From contig OU015493.1 in NCBI GenBank assembly GCA_907164885.2, positions 220,554,781 to 220,618,780 on the forward strand: DNA of 64,000 nucleotides, written 5' to 3'. The notes under the pieces were generated by a model. That model made no database searches, was not told the DNA's origin, and saw nothing but the letters and a program-made list of their open reading frames with translations. This DNA comes from Dolomedes plantarius. Taxonomy: Eukaryota > Arthropoda > Arachnida > Araneae > Dolomedidae. Shown here piece after piece: positions 36,411 through 46,259 of the stretch. The position numbers were made by a program, and so were the translations under genes. Each line of letters begins with the position of its first letter. The stretch's first letter is position 1.

Positions 36411-37115
36411 TACTGTATTCTGCACTGCTGAATCAGTCTGGTCTTGCTATTGATCTGAATTGTAAGTTGACATTTATAAGTAGGTTTTTCCCCCCTTTTA
36501 TTCTATGAAGTTCTTAATAAACAACTTGCTTTGATTGCCGTGTTCATTCTCGCATCATAGAAACACTGATTTATTTGTGTAGAGAGTCATGTTTTAGAAA
36601 GCTAAAATAATTGCTTTAAGAAAATCACTAGAAAAATAAAATGCCTTCTTTAAAAACAATTAAAATTCCATTGTTTTAGAAAATAAATAACATTAATTCC
36701 CCTGTTTGCTTCAATTTGATCGAATACAGTTACATTTTAAAAAAGCTATATTTATAAAAGCAATTTATTTTAAACGAATAAGAAGAAAAATATGGTTAAA
36801 GTAAAATTTCCTTTTAACACAGTGATTAAAAATTCCATTGTTTGACAAAAAATAGAATTTTTTTTTCGTATTGTGAAGTTTCATTCGTTCTGAGTTCAGC
36901 AAACAGGTTTTTTTTTTAATCACACAAATTAATGAAGCTACATTTTAACATGAAAATATACACTCATGGACAAAAAAATTAGCGCACCAAGAAGGAGTCG
37001 TCAAAATGAAACGAAATTTTACATATGTAATGACTACTTTGATATAAGTAAATGATAAGAAAATCAAAGAAAAAGGATAATTTATTTCAGAGAAAAAGGC
37101 AAAAGAACGGAGGAG

Positions 37116-38141
37116 TTAATACTCCGTTGGACCCCCTCTAGCGCGAATGCACGATGCGATACGATCGGGCATTGAGTCATACAAGTTCTGTCTGATGTCT
37201 TGAGACATTTCGTTCCATATTTGCTGTAACCTTGCCTCTCGTTCGTTCAAACTCGTGGGATGCCCAACTCGTCGTCCCAAATGATCCCAGATATGCTCGA
37301 TTGGAGAGAAATCTGGGGATCGGGCAGGCCAAGGAAGGGTAGTAACAGTGCGGAAACAGTCTTGTGACACCCATGCCGTATGAGGCCGAGCATTGTCTTG
37401 TTGAAAAATGGCTCCTGGGAGCCGTTGCATGAGTGGCAACACATGTGGTTGCAGGATTTCATGAACATACCGCTGGGCTGTCATGGTGCCACGGAACAAT
37501 ACTAGGGGTGACCGTGTATTGTAGGCAATGGCACCCCATACCATCACACCAGCTGTGGGAGCGATGTGTCGCTGTACAGAAAAGGCAGGATTGAAGCGTT
37601 CACCACGGGCTCTCCACACACGAACACGATTGTCATCACTGCCGAGATTGAATCTGGAGTTGTCGCTAAAGACGACCTGGTTCCATTCCGCTGCAGTCCA
37701 GTTTCCTCGTGCGCGGCAAAACTCCAAACGGAGGCGTCGATGGGTGGGCGTCAAGGGTAGCACACGCAATGGGCTCCGCGATACCAACTGTCCTTCAGCC
37801 AGGCGCCTTCGTATGGTTCGAGAAGACACAGAGGCCCCTAGTGAAGGTGCTACCTGTGCCTGGATGGCGGCCGATGAAGCAGTTGGCAGTACGCGTGCAT
37901 TTCTTACGATGTGGCGGTCTTCTAGACGACTGGTCTGTCGAGGGCGTCCTGAGCCTGGTCTTCGTGCACATGACATCTCTCGGGTCCACTGGTCCCAACA
38001 CCTCCTTACAACACAATCAGAGCGGCCTAATTGACGAGCTACTCGCCTAGCTGACCACCCAGCTTCCATCATCCCGACGATTCTCCCCCTCTCAAACTGC
38101 GACAACTGCTTATATTGTCTTCGAACACGGCGTAACGGCAT
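37116..38141 (-). CDS. Tc1-like transposase, full length
   Basis: A 341-residue protein starting at ATG (MPLRRVRRQYKQL). Residues 10-55 form a helix-turn-helix (QFERGRIVGMMEAGWSARR) and residues 64-69 (GSGRPR) an AT-hook-like basic patch. A second HTH follows to about 120 (VSSRTIRRRLAEGQ). The DDE core has Asp160 in VVFSDNSRF, Asp249 in FQQDNARPHTA and Glu282 in SPDFSPIEHIW. Counting gives 32 residues between Asp249 and Glu282, two fewer than the classical DD34E. The usual Glu after the first Asp is Asn here (SDNS for SDES). The end DSMPDRIASCIRARGG is the family C-terminus. It is expected to bind the flanking 33-bp TIRs, excise the element and insert it at TA. There are no internal stops, and its length is normal for Tc1 transposases. 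Confidence 0.95.
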   Translation of the reverse strand: MPLRRVRRQYKQLSQFERGRIVGMMEAGWSARRVARQLGRSDCVVRRCWDQWTREMSCARRPGSGRPRQTSRLEDRHIVRNARVLPTASSAAIQAQVAPSLGASVSSRTIRRRLAEGQLVSRSPLRVLPLTPTHRRLRLEFCRARGNWTAAEWNQVVFSDNSRFNLGSDDNRVRVWRARGERFNPAFSVQRHIAPTAGVMVWGAIAYNTRSPLVLFRGTMTAQRYVHEILQPHVLPLMQRLPGAIFQQDNARPHTAWVSQDCFRTVTTLPWPARSPDFSPIEHIWDHLGRRVGHPTSLNEREARLQQIWNEMSQDIRQNLYDSMPDRIASCIRARGGPTEY

Positions 38142-38274
38142 GTCTATCTCAGCTCTTCCTTTGTAAATGATTCAGCACACTCAAACAAGCTTTGGTTACC
38201 TGTTTTATACTCCACAGAGTACGATGTTCAACGCCCTCTACCGGCTATACGTAATGCGCAATCACGCTGCATTT

Positions 38275-38293
38275 CTAATCATTTGCATATCTC
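38275..38293 (-). promoter_or_regulatory. Shared subterminal octamer motif (copy 2)
   Basis: GAGATATGCAAATGATTAG lies between the right TIR and the transposase start (38141), about 135-150 bp upstream of the ATG. Same 19-mer as in two other Tc1-like elements here. Confidence 0.6.
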
Positions 38294-38499
38294 CCCGACA
38301 CGTACCTTCGTTGCAAGTTGCATTACGATCCCGCAGTTATTTCTTGGTGCGCTAATTTTTTTGTCCATGAGTGTATTTTTGTATTTCATTAAATGGATTA
38401 ACAAGAAGAGAAATGAAAGTTTACAAGTTTAAAATCTATCAACACCACGATTTTTTGTTTTATTTTTTTTGTCTTCTTTAATACGGGAGTCTCCTATAA

Positions 38500-38625
38500 A
38501 TGAACCAACATCGATCCTTATTAGGGGACAGGACAAGAACATTAATGCCTTAGTTGGGGACCGAAGCTCACACTGTGGAAGTTTGTGGCGCTAACCACTA
38601 TAAGATATGCTCGACAAGGAGAAAA
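38500..38625 (-). repeat. SINE family B, partial diverged copy
   Basis: On the minus strand: TAGTGGTTAGCGCCAC head, then CCCCTAATAAGGATCGATGT, TGGTTCATTTATAGGAG. This parallels the family B body, though strongly diverged. Confidence 0.5.
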
Positions 38626-39251
38626 GGGAAGGGAGATCGCCCGCATTTGATTCGATCTAAGCAAGTTACGAGATCCGCGCGATGTTCTGTGTCTTGTCTA
38701 AAACCTTGCTGGGCGTGTTTTTTTCTTTTACTCTCCTCTTATTTTATAGGAACAGAGCGCTGGGTTACAAGGTTTTTATCCACGTCAAGATTAAGACAAT
38801 AAAAGGCAAAAAACATATTCAGAATATTTTTTTAGGACCAAAAAGAAGGGAAAAAGGGTGCTAATTAAACTGAGAGCAATTGTGTTCCCTAATAACTTCG
38901 AAAGGAGATATTATTCATTTGCAGACAACATTCTTGAATGTTTTGACGTATTATTAACTCAATAAGTTACTATTTTGCGTCTGTGACTGCTGATATGATT
39001 GAATATTTAGACACTTACATTGAAATTAGAAATGATTTTAAGTTGCAAGGATGCTCCAGGCCTCAAAATTTTTCTTACATGTCTCCATGATCGGACTTTT
39101 AGATTTGGGTCGTGAAATATCAGAACCGTGGAATCGTAACACCTTCGCCCACCCCATCCCTTGCTTAGTTGTCTTCATTGATGGTATCAAGTTAAAATGC
39201 TTAACGAAAAAAGGAACAACAAATATCCTGGAGGTTTGAAAAGTTTTCACT
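38626..39251. other. Intergenic
   Basis: No supported gene; overlapping short frames only. Confidence 0.4.
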
Positions 39252-39387
39252 TAAGTGCCGGTGCACACTTTATAGGCAAAAGTACTCGGGACGCTGCGTT
39301 ATTTTGATTCTGCGTGGAACGCCGTTCCAGTGCACACTTTCGCGGTGACAGGCGTTGGCGGCAGTCTCCCGTTTGCCACCAACCGAG

Positions 39388-39707
39388 ATGGATCGTACGC
39401 GCGCCCAATTATTTAAGAAAAAAGTTGCTTTTTCTTACTTAGTCTACAAGCATGTTAATCGTGAAAATAGAATTAGAAAAAGGAAGCACTGGATCCATCC
39501 ATACAACAGCGAGAGTTACTTGAAGGGAGCGTTTAATGTATGCTTGGTGGATCTCAGGGAAAATGGTGAAAAGTTTTTTAATTATTTTCGGATGTCAATT
39601 CTATCCTTTGACGAATTGGCCGGTCGATTCAGTGACGCACTTCAAGGGAAAGAAACCTACATGAGGTCTCCCATACCACCATTGGAGATGCTAGCTGTAA
39701 CACTGAG
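39388..39707 (+). CDS. Harbinger transposase, exon 1
   Basis: Start at ATG 39388 (MDRTRAQLFKKK). Residues near the end, ILSFDELAGRFSDALQ and IPPLEMLAVTLR, match the N-terminal part of PIF/Harbinger transposases (LSFDELL.....I.P.E.LAVTLRYL). The exon ends after CTGAG with the consensus donor GTACGT at 39708. Joined to exon 2 in phase, it restores LAVTLR-YLGSG, the expected continuation. The transposase cooperates with the MADF/Myb-like partner for nuclear import and end binding in characterised Harbinger systems. Confidence 0.9.
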
Positions 39708-40062
39708 GTACGTAAAATACTTCAACTGTATATTTACTTTATAGGCGATTAAAATAATGTAATCTTATATGTAATATGTCTACTCGCATGGTGCGTAAAT
39801 TATTTAAAATATATTATCTTTTTAAATAGATTCTTTGAGAAGGAAAAAAATTATAGATTTATTTAATTATTATTTTTTATTTGCATTAAGGGCATCAGCA
39901 TTTTGCAATTAGCGATATTTTCATAATTAATTAAACAATATTATATTTAAATGTATAATGAAGGAAATTACAAAGTATAATAATAAAAAAGTATAAACAA
40001 TATGAAGGAATAAAAAAAAGTCATTAACACTACATCTAATGATCTAAGTACCTAATTATAGG

Positions 40063-40844
40063 TTAAGGATTTTCCAAAACTTTTGCATTGTCTGTAGTTA
40101 GGGGTGGTTGCGGCAAAAGCTTCTGCGATGGGTAGAAACCGGTACGAATATCTGGTGAAGTTGCAGTCGTGGTAGAAGAAGATGGCACATAAGAATTATA
40201 TTGAACGGATGAAGTTGGAGGGAGGTTGTGTTGAGGTGGAGGAAAATTAATTTGCTGTGTTTGAATGGGCCTGAATTGTTGGTAGCTCGGGGAAAACATT
40301 GGAGAAGGAAATGCTATGGATTGAATCTGAGTTTGATTTTGACGTTTTATGCTTTTGACAAGGTCAAGAACTCCACTTCTAAAGTCCAACTTCTGATCCT
40401 CGTTGAAACTTTTTATGGTTGGAATCAAAGAATCAAAAAATGATTTGTCTTCATCCGGAGGCTCGACAGTAACGGGTGAATTTATGTATCGTAAAAGTGA
40501 CGACTCAAACTCTCTTTGCCGTTTGGACGCTGCTCAGGTGGATGGTACAGATGTGAGTGGTGGAGTAGATGCAAGTGGGAATGCAGGAGAAGTCGCAGAC
40601 TCTGATAGGAATCCATCTTCTTCTTCATGTTGTCGGGACTGCGAGAAAGGAGAGTCATTGTTGTAAGGATTCTCAAGAGTTGACTCAGTGGTCGCCAAAA
40701 CCATCGATTCCTGCAAGAATGACAACTGTTTTGAGTATATATACTGTCGTTCAGCTCCTGCTGGTTGCCCTGATTTTGTCTTTTTTCGTACGCTCTTCGA
40801 GTAGTTGTCTTTCAAATTTTTCCATTTTTGAGCGAGCTTCTTAA
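40063..40844 (-). pseudogene. MADF-BESS partner protein, exon 2, one nonsense codon
   Basis: The minus-strand exon begins after the acceptor TTAATTTCAG at 40845. KKLAQKWKNLKDNYSKSVRK is the second half of a MADF (Myb/SANT-like) domain. A Ser/Pro/Thr-rich linker follows. Then DEDKSFFDSLIPTIKSF and DFRSGVLDLVKSIK match a BESS motif, the protein-interaction module usually paired with MADF. A Gln/Pro-rich tail ends at 40063. One in-frame TGA (40534-40536), probably a mutated codon, lies between linker and BESS. Otherwise the frame is open throughout. It lies antisense within the transposase intron (39708-41038). Confidence 0.88.
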
Positions 40845-41038
40845 CTGAAATTAAAAAATATATATATTACTAACAAAAAGTTCATCTCAATAAATGAAAA
40901 AGTTCATTCTCTCTTAAAATTTTATTATTATTAATGTAATTACTTTTTCTCATATTTATTTTGTTGTTTATTATTTTGGTTCCCCAATTATTATTTTTCT
41001 AATTTGCTAACAATTATTTGGCTTTGTTGCTATTACAG

Positions 41039-41408
41039 ATATCTAGGGAGTGGATGTTACCTCAAAGATCTCCATTACTCTTACCGGCTTGGACATTCAA
41101 CTTTATGTAAAATAGTCAGGAAAGTTTGTGCAGTGATGTGGCTAATTTTAAGAGTAGAGTGTTTTCCTCTTTTTAGTACTGAAAGGTGGTTGGAGACTTC
41201 TTCAATGTTTGAAAAAAATGCGAACTTCCCCCATTGCCTGGGCGCACTTGACGGAAAACATATAAGAATAATTAAACCAACCAAAAGTGGGTTATTGTAC
41301 TATAATTATGAGAATTTTTTTTCGATAGTTTTATTTGCCGTGGCTGATGCAAATTACAATTTCCTTTACATAGATGTAGGGTGGTTTGACACTAATAGAC
41401 ACATTTAA
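41039..41408 (+). pseudogene. Harbinger transposase, exon 2, truncated
   Basis: The acceptor TGCTATTACAG precedes 41039. The protein continues YLGSGCYLKDLHYSYRLG, then SRLC-type helices, then FPHCLGALDGKHIRI with the first catalytic Asp, YYNYENFFSIVLFAVADANY and FLYIDVG with the second catalytic Asp. It stops at 41406-41408 soon after DVGWFDTN. The family normally runs on for roughly 120 more residues with the catalytic Glu, so the third acidic residue is missing. The DNA that follows (41409-42130) is AT-rich and non-coding and contains a 30-bp-arm hairpin. A deletion or replacement of the 3' end is likely. Confidence 0.88.
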
Positions 41409-41960
41409 ATTCAATAATTTTAAATAGTTGTTTTGTCCATCAGCCATTTTACTAAAAGTTAACATTTTTCAATTTCAGTTTTATTTCAATAAATATTAAA
41501 TATTGATTCCATGATGTAAAATTTATCATATAATTGTTATTGTTCCCTCAGAAAAGGCTAATTCCTTCAGTAATTTTCATATTTGTGTCTAGAGTTTACC
41601 AATTTAAAAAAGGGTAAAATAATAATAATAATAATAAAGATAAAATAAATAATAGAATTTTTTATTTGTTTTACATACAAACGAAATTTCATATAATTTT
41701 ATCTCATTTATTTCAAATTATTTTTTAACTAAATAATTATTGGTTAATGCTAATCATTATTTGCTGTTGCTCTTATGAAAATCAAAAGTGGGCGCCAATA
41801 AAATTCGGTTATTTTATTTTAATTTTAAATTGCTTCATTTATTTATCAACTTAATATTTTTTTGAGAATCAGGTCAGATTAGGTAAGAAGAATTGCGGTT
41901 GAGCAAATATTCCGCCACTTCCCCTATATATCTGTTCCGCTTCTTGAGAATCACCTTGAT

Positions 41961-42032
41961 AATGGGTTTCTGAGAACAAAAAACTTGTCTTTTTGTTCTT
42001 CAAGACAAGTTTTTATTCTCAGAAGCCCATTT
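41961..42032. repeat. Hairpin with about 30-bp arms inside the Harbinger element
   Basis: AATGGG(T/C)TTCTGAGAA and then AACTTGTCT at 41961-41990 is mirrored at 42004-42032. It falls in the stretch where the transposase 3' end should be. Confidence 0.85.
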
Positions 42033-42162
42033 TCAATCATTTTAACTGAATATTATTATAAGGACGACGACCCACTTAAAATAAACTTAAATACTTGACC
42101 ATCAAAAAGTTTTGTTATCTAATGTACTTATTTTAATAAAAGTTGCAAAAAATTATACTTAC

Positions 42163-42346
42163 TGGTGGCAGTTTTTTCATTCTCCGTTTTTTGCCTGAAG
42201 TTCTCAATAATGGTTTCACAAATATATTCCCAAGAAGACTGTTTTTTTATTCTGTCTTTATAGTCCTCATGACTAATATCCCAAATTATCGAGCGAGATT
42301 TCACTTCGTCGATGAAAAGTTCGACATCCAGATTTTCATCAGACAT
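42163..42346 (-). CDS. MADF-BESS partner protein, exon 1
   Basis: On the minus strand, MSDENLDVELFIDEVKSRS then IIWDISHEDYKDR then WEYICETIIENF form the first half of a MADF domain (the L-I-x-x-V-x-x-x-x-x-I/L-W-D pattern). An upstream in-frame ATG at 42364 would add six residues. The exon ends at the donor GTAAGT (42162 downwards), and splicing to 40844 joins the MADF halves in frame. It lies just inside the right TIR. Such proteins bind the transposon ends and assist the transposase. Confidence 0.88.
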
Positions 42347-42417
42347 CGTGTAAAGAGACTTCACAAGCTCGATAGAGATAAAACGCGAGGCAGATGTGCA
42401 CCGGCACTAAAGCCTCT

Positions 42418-42783
42418 CCCCAATTTCTGCTTCTGCCAATGCCGGGAGGAAAAATTCGCGCATGCGCACTGCTGCTCTTTTCTCCGTTTTCGTGTGGAGC
42501 ACTTTACTGGTGCGTTTTGAAACTAAGTGCAACTATTAATATACTTTAAAATGTATCAATTTAAGTACACTAATGTCATAAACATAGGAAAAAAGACATC
42601 CCCCAATTTCTGCTTCTGCCAATGCCTGGAGGAAAAATTCGCGCATGCGCACTGCTGCTCTTTTCTCCGTTTTCGTGTGGAGCACTTTACTGGTGCGTTT
42701 TGAAACTAAGTGCAACTATTAATATACTTTAAAATGTATCAATTTAAGTACACTAATGTCATAAACAGAGGAAAAAAGACATC
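42418..42783. repeat. Recent 183-bp tandem duplication
   Basis: CCCCAATTTCTGCTTCTGCC begins both units (42418 and 42601). They are almost identical over 183 bp. The array starts 8 bp beyond the Harbinger target duplication, so it is part of the host flank or a separate repeat. Confidence 0.95.
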
Positions 42784-43930
42784 CCCGCAATTGAAGAAAA
42801 AATGAAAACTGAGATTTCCATGCAACGTTTTCAAATTTTGGTCCCCAATTTCTTTCCACAAATAATTTTGCTAGTTTGCTGTTTGGTGGATTTTTACTCG
42901 AACTCTGAAAGTTGCAGAAAATTGCTGGAAGTAATCATGGGGTCATTCTTAAGAGTTTTTTTTAAATTTTTACCTTGACACTGTCTACGGAAATTTAAGG
43001 AAAACAATCCTACAGGATTTTTAATTTATGCTAGTGGTTTTTCCCTAGTAATTTTGTTTTCTTGTTCGGTGTACTGTTAGTCGAGGTCTAAAAGCTCATG
43101 ATAAATCAAGGGGCCGTTCAATTATTACGTAAGCACAATTTTTCTCTCTTTAGACCCCCCTCCCCCTGCAAGCAAAAATTAACCTCCCCCTCCATGTATT
43201 ACGTAAGATTTGTCAAATTTCTTGTCGCTATTTCGAAGTCGAACCGATTTTTTCAACGTCAGCTGAATTATCAGATTTATTGTATATTTCTCAGTAAAGT
43301 CTATTGATATTAAATCACTAACAGTAAATATATTGTACCATAAACGTAAACAGTCAGAATTATATTGAAGTTGTGAAGGTTTTACTAATACCTTGAAAGT
43401 AAATAGTATAATACAAAAGTAAGTAAATTTGCAATTACAGGATACAGTACTGGAGAAAAATATGTCATTTACTTTAATCTCTCTGTAACTAACTACTGAA
43501 AACCATCAACTATTACATGTGTACTCTGTTGGTTTGAACTGTGGATGACTTCTCCCATTTCCTCTACCTCCACTTCGTCAAGGTACTACCTACATCTCCA
43601 TGTCCACTCTGATCTTCATGAATACACATAGCTCATTTGCACGTCGTGCAGCTCGCGTTTCTTGAAACTTTCAAAAAAGTTTCTCAAATAATTTTGTTCT
43701 GTCGGTGTTCTACGACATTTCTGCTATACAAAACGCCACCTAAAACAAAAGCCTCTAAAACAAGACACGGCTCTACTGAAGAATGTGAGTAAAATACGAC
43801 ACGATCTCTTGCGATCCCTGCAAACATAGGGATTAATTTTCTGTACTGAACTTGAACGGTCAAGTAATGAATATAGGGAAAAAAATTACAATATATTTCC
43901 CCGATATTTTCAAAAACTTATATGAATAAT
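42784..43930. other. Intergenic; a GGGCCGTTCA...ACGTAAG motif at 43108-43215
   Basis: GGGGCCGTTCAATTATTACG near 43109 and a second ATTACGTAAG near 43198 frame a pyrimidine-rich core (GACCCCCCTCCCCC). The pattern resembles a MITE type common in arthropods, but ends and target site are unclear. Nothing else recognised. Confidence 0.35.
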
Positions 43931-44011
43931 ACACTGCTGGCCACTGTAAATGCAACACCCTGAAGGAAACATGCAAATAACATGAAATTTACAACATGCA
44001 TTAGCGGAGGT

Positions 44012-44030
44012 GAGATATGCAAATGATTAG
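44012..44030 (+). promoter_or_regulatory. Shared subterminal octamer motif (copy 3)
   Basis: GAGATATGCAAATGATTAG lies about 80 bp inside the left TIR and about 135 bp before the transposase ATG (44164). Identical over 19 bases to 28127-28145 and 38275-38293. Confidence 0.6.
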
Positions 44031-44163
44031 AATTTCAACGCAGACGCACATCACGCGTGCCTGTGGCGCCACTTCAAAGCGCTATTTAAGGCTTGGAGCT
44101 TTCGACGATTTCAAGTTCGGCAATTGTGTTTTTCTTGTGTTTTTTTCAAAAAAACGATCAATT

Positions 44164-45203
44164 ATGCCTCGTCGAAAACAGCGATCATCTTTTGATCAAG
44201 TATCCGAGTTCGACAGAGGAAAGATAGTGGCCTGCCGAGATTGTGGATTATCTGTCAGGGAAATCGGTAGTCGTGTTGGACGAAACCAAACAACGGTAAT
44301 GCGGATATGTGATCGTTGGATGCAGGAGGGTACGACGGACCGGCGTGTTCGATCGCATCCACCTCAGCGCACCACTTCACGTGATGACAGGCAAAATGTG
44401 CGCATGGCAGTGACGGATCGCTCAGTCACACCACGAACCATAGCACAGCACATACAGTCTGTAACGCATCATCCAGTGTCTGAGAGTACCATTCGACGCC
44501 GTTTACAGCAGAGTGGTCTGTCCGCAAGACGTCCTTGCTTTGTCTACCCTTGACGCAGAACCACAGACGTCTCCGCCGCCAATGGTGCGATGACAGAAGG
44601 ATGTGGACGGCAGAATGGAATGAAATTGTCTTTACTGACGAGTCACGCTTCTGTCTGCAACACCACGATGGTCGCATTCGAGTCTGGAGACACCGTGAAG
44701 AGAGGATGCTGAACAGCTGCGTTATGCACCGCCACACTGGTCCTGCACCGGGTATTATGGTATGGGGCGGTATTGGATATCACTCTCGCACACCTCTAGT
44801 ACATGTTGCCGGTACTTTAAACAGGCAGCGCTACATCTCCGAGGTGTTGGAGCCAGTTGTCCTTCCTTACCTTCAGGGCTTGCCCACAGCCATATTTCAA
44901 CAGGATAATGCGCGACCACACGTGGCACGCATTGTCCAACGGTTCTTCGTCAATCGCCAGATTGAATTGCTTCCCTGGCCGCCTCGCTCTCCGGATCTTT
45001 CACCGATAGAAAACATGTGGTCCATGGTTGCTCTACGATTGACCCAGATTCCATCCCCAGCTGCCACAGCAGATCAACTTTGGCGACGTGTGGAAGCTGC
45101 TTGGTCTGCTGTACCCCAAGAACTCATCCAAATTCTCTTTGAATCAATGCCGAGGCGTGTGGCAGCGGTGATCTCCAACAATGGCGGCTACTCTGGCTAC
45201 TGA
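44164..45203 (+). pseudogene. Tc1-like DD34E transposase with one frameshift
   Basis: Starts at ATG 44164 (MPRRKQRSSFDQVSEFDRGK). The N-terminal HTH is VSEFDRGKIVACRDCGLS, and the second HTH ends TIRRRLQQSGLSARRP. A single-base loss near 44525-44545 shifts the frame (the first frame ends at TGA 44551). The second frame resumes LPLTQNHRRLRRQW. The catalytic residues are Asp in VFTDESRF (about 44640), Asp in FQQDNARPHVA (about 44905) and Glu in SPDLSPIENMW (about 45010), with 34 residues between the last two. It ends SMPRRVAAVISNNGG...GY at 45203. Apart from the shift the protein is full length, so the loss of function is recent. Confidence 0.93.
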
Positions 45204-45341
45204 TTTTGGCAGGAACCACACTTCACAGAAGTCTATAAATTTAATCATTTGATACTTGGTCAACATGTTATCAACAAAATAAATTTTATTGTGATATCTC
45301 TTGTCTTTCTTGGTGTTGCATTTTGGGTGGCCAGCAGTGTA

Positions 45342-45990
45342 TATGATGAAACATTTTCAGCATACTTTTATAATCCTATTTTTAGGCTAATTTTCTACCA
45401 GAGAGTCTACTCATCAAATGTTTACATTTTATTCGGTAAGGTGAGGGTTTGTTACCATCAAATATCATCAGGATTTTTTTTTAAAATTGTATTTGTTTTC
45501 AAAATTTATTGGTTATAATTTTAAATGAGGCTGCATGATTTATCAGTTTAGAAACAATAAAAGTAAAGAAAAATTGCTCGTTTGATTACTTTTAAAAAAA
45601 CTTTAAGTTCTACTTGTAGGTCAAAAATTACATTGGATTAAAAAATCTCATCGATTCACTACAGTTCCACGCGGAACAGCATTGCTTTCTTTCTTTCTGT
45701 CGCAATTCAAGATAGGTGCCGATCTGAACAGACCTGATTTTATTGATTTGTTTCTGACAGATTTAACTTGTAAAAATTTATATATTTAAATATGGTGATA
45801 GATTTTGGCAGAGTAGGATTAAGGACAGCACATATGCAGTGGACATTAAATTCAATTGTAAAACGGTCCAATCCAGTGATCCACTGACAGCGAGCAAGTA
45901 CACGGCGGACACGGTATATCAGAGTTTCCTGACCCTTTTTTGGTCAGAGCTCACATTTTCAAATAGTACACCAATCAGTGTCCCCTTAAA
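45342..45990. other. Intergenic, AT-rich
   Basis: Nothing recognised. Confidence 0.4.
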
Positions 45991-46259
45991 TAGAGTTGCC
46001 AGAAATTGAACACCTACATATTGGGGAGGAGGGGAGAAAATTAAAAATGTCGTTATTTGTTCGTTTCAGTTTCTATATACGTAAGTGTACCTTTAGGAGA
46101 AAAAAATGTTAAATGTTTTTGAAACTGTTTGTAGGTTTTAATTTAATGACAATGTCAATCAGTCGTAAACCAGAAAAATTATAGTGTCTCGAAATATGTT
46201 TTGGTTCACCGGGGTGGGTTCTTAAAAACCGTAACAATCCAGGACTTCTGGCAACTCTA
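45991..46259. mobile_element. Candidate 269-bp MITE
   Basis: TAGAGTTGCCAGAA at 45991-46004 is perfectly mirrored by TTCTGGCAACTCTA at 46246-46259. The interior is AT-rich and non-coding. No convincing target duplication. Confidence 0.5.

Larger units (their letters stand above)
36961..38373 (-). mobile_element. Apparently intact Tc1-like transposon, 1413 bp
   Basis: The first and last 33 bp (36961-36993 and 38341-38373) are perfect inverted repeats beginning CACTCATGGACAAAAAAATT. TA flanks both ends (36959-36960, 38374-38375). One uninterrupted transposase gene fills most of the interior. Perfect TIRs plus an open 341-codon frame imply a recent insertion, possibly still mobile. Confidence 0.97.
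39255..42407. mobile_element. PIF/Harbinger transposon, two-gene, 3153 bp
   Basis: The inverted ends are short: GTGCCGGTGCACA at 39255 and its reverse complement ending 42407, with TAA on both sides (39252-39254 and 42408-42410). That is the 3-bp TWA target duplication typical of PIF/Harbinger. It holds the two standard genes, a DDE_4-type transposase on the plus strand and a MADF-type DNA-binding partner on the minus strand. Both have one intron, and the partner's second exon lies inside the transposase intron. The transposase is cut short and the partner has one nonsense codon, so the copy is probably dead. Confidence 0.93.
43932..45339 (+). mobile_element. Tc1-like transposon, 1408 bp, nearly intact
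   Basis: The inverted ends begin CACTGCTGGCCAC and continue to AAATGCAACACC. They start at 43932 and end at 45339, flanked by TA (43930-43931, 45340-45341). One transposase gene occupies the interior with a single frameshift. The related deletion derivative at 27430-28226 belongs to the same or a sister family. Confidence 0.95.

Noticed and set aside
35781..36556. Solo LTR with TG...CA and AATAAA
   Set aside because: No target duplication, no second copy, and it overlaps the LINE-like remnant.
37528..38050. Plus-strand frames over the intact Tc1 transposase
   Set aside because: Antisense shadows of the 341-codon gene on the minus strand.
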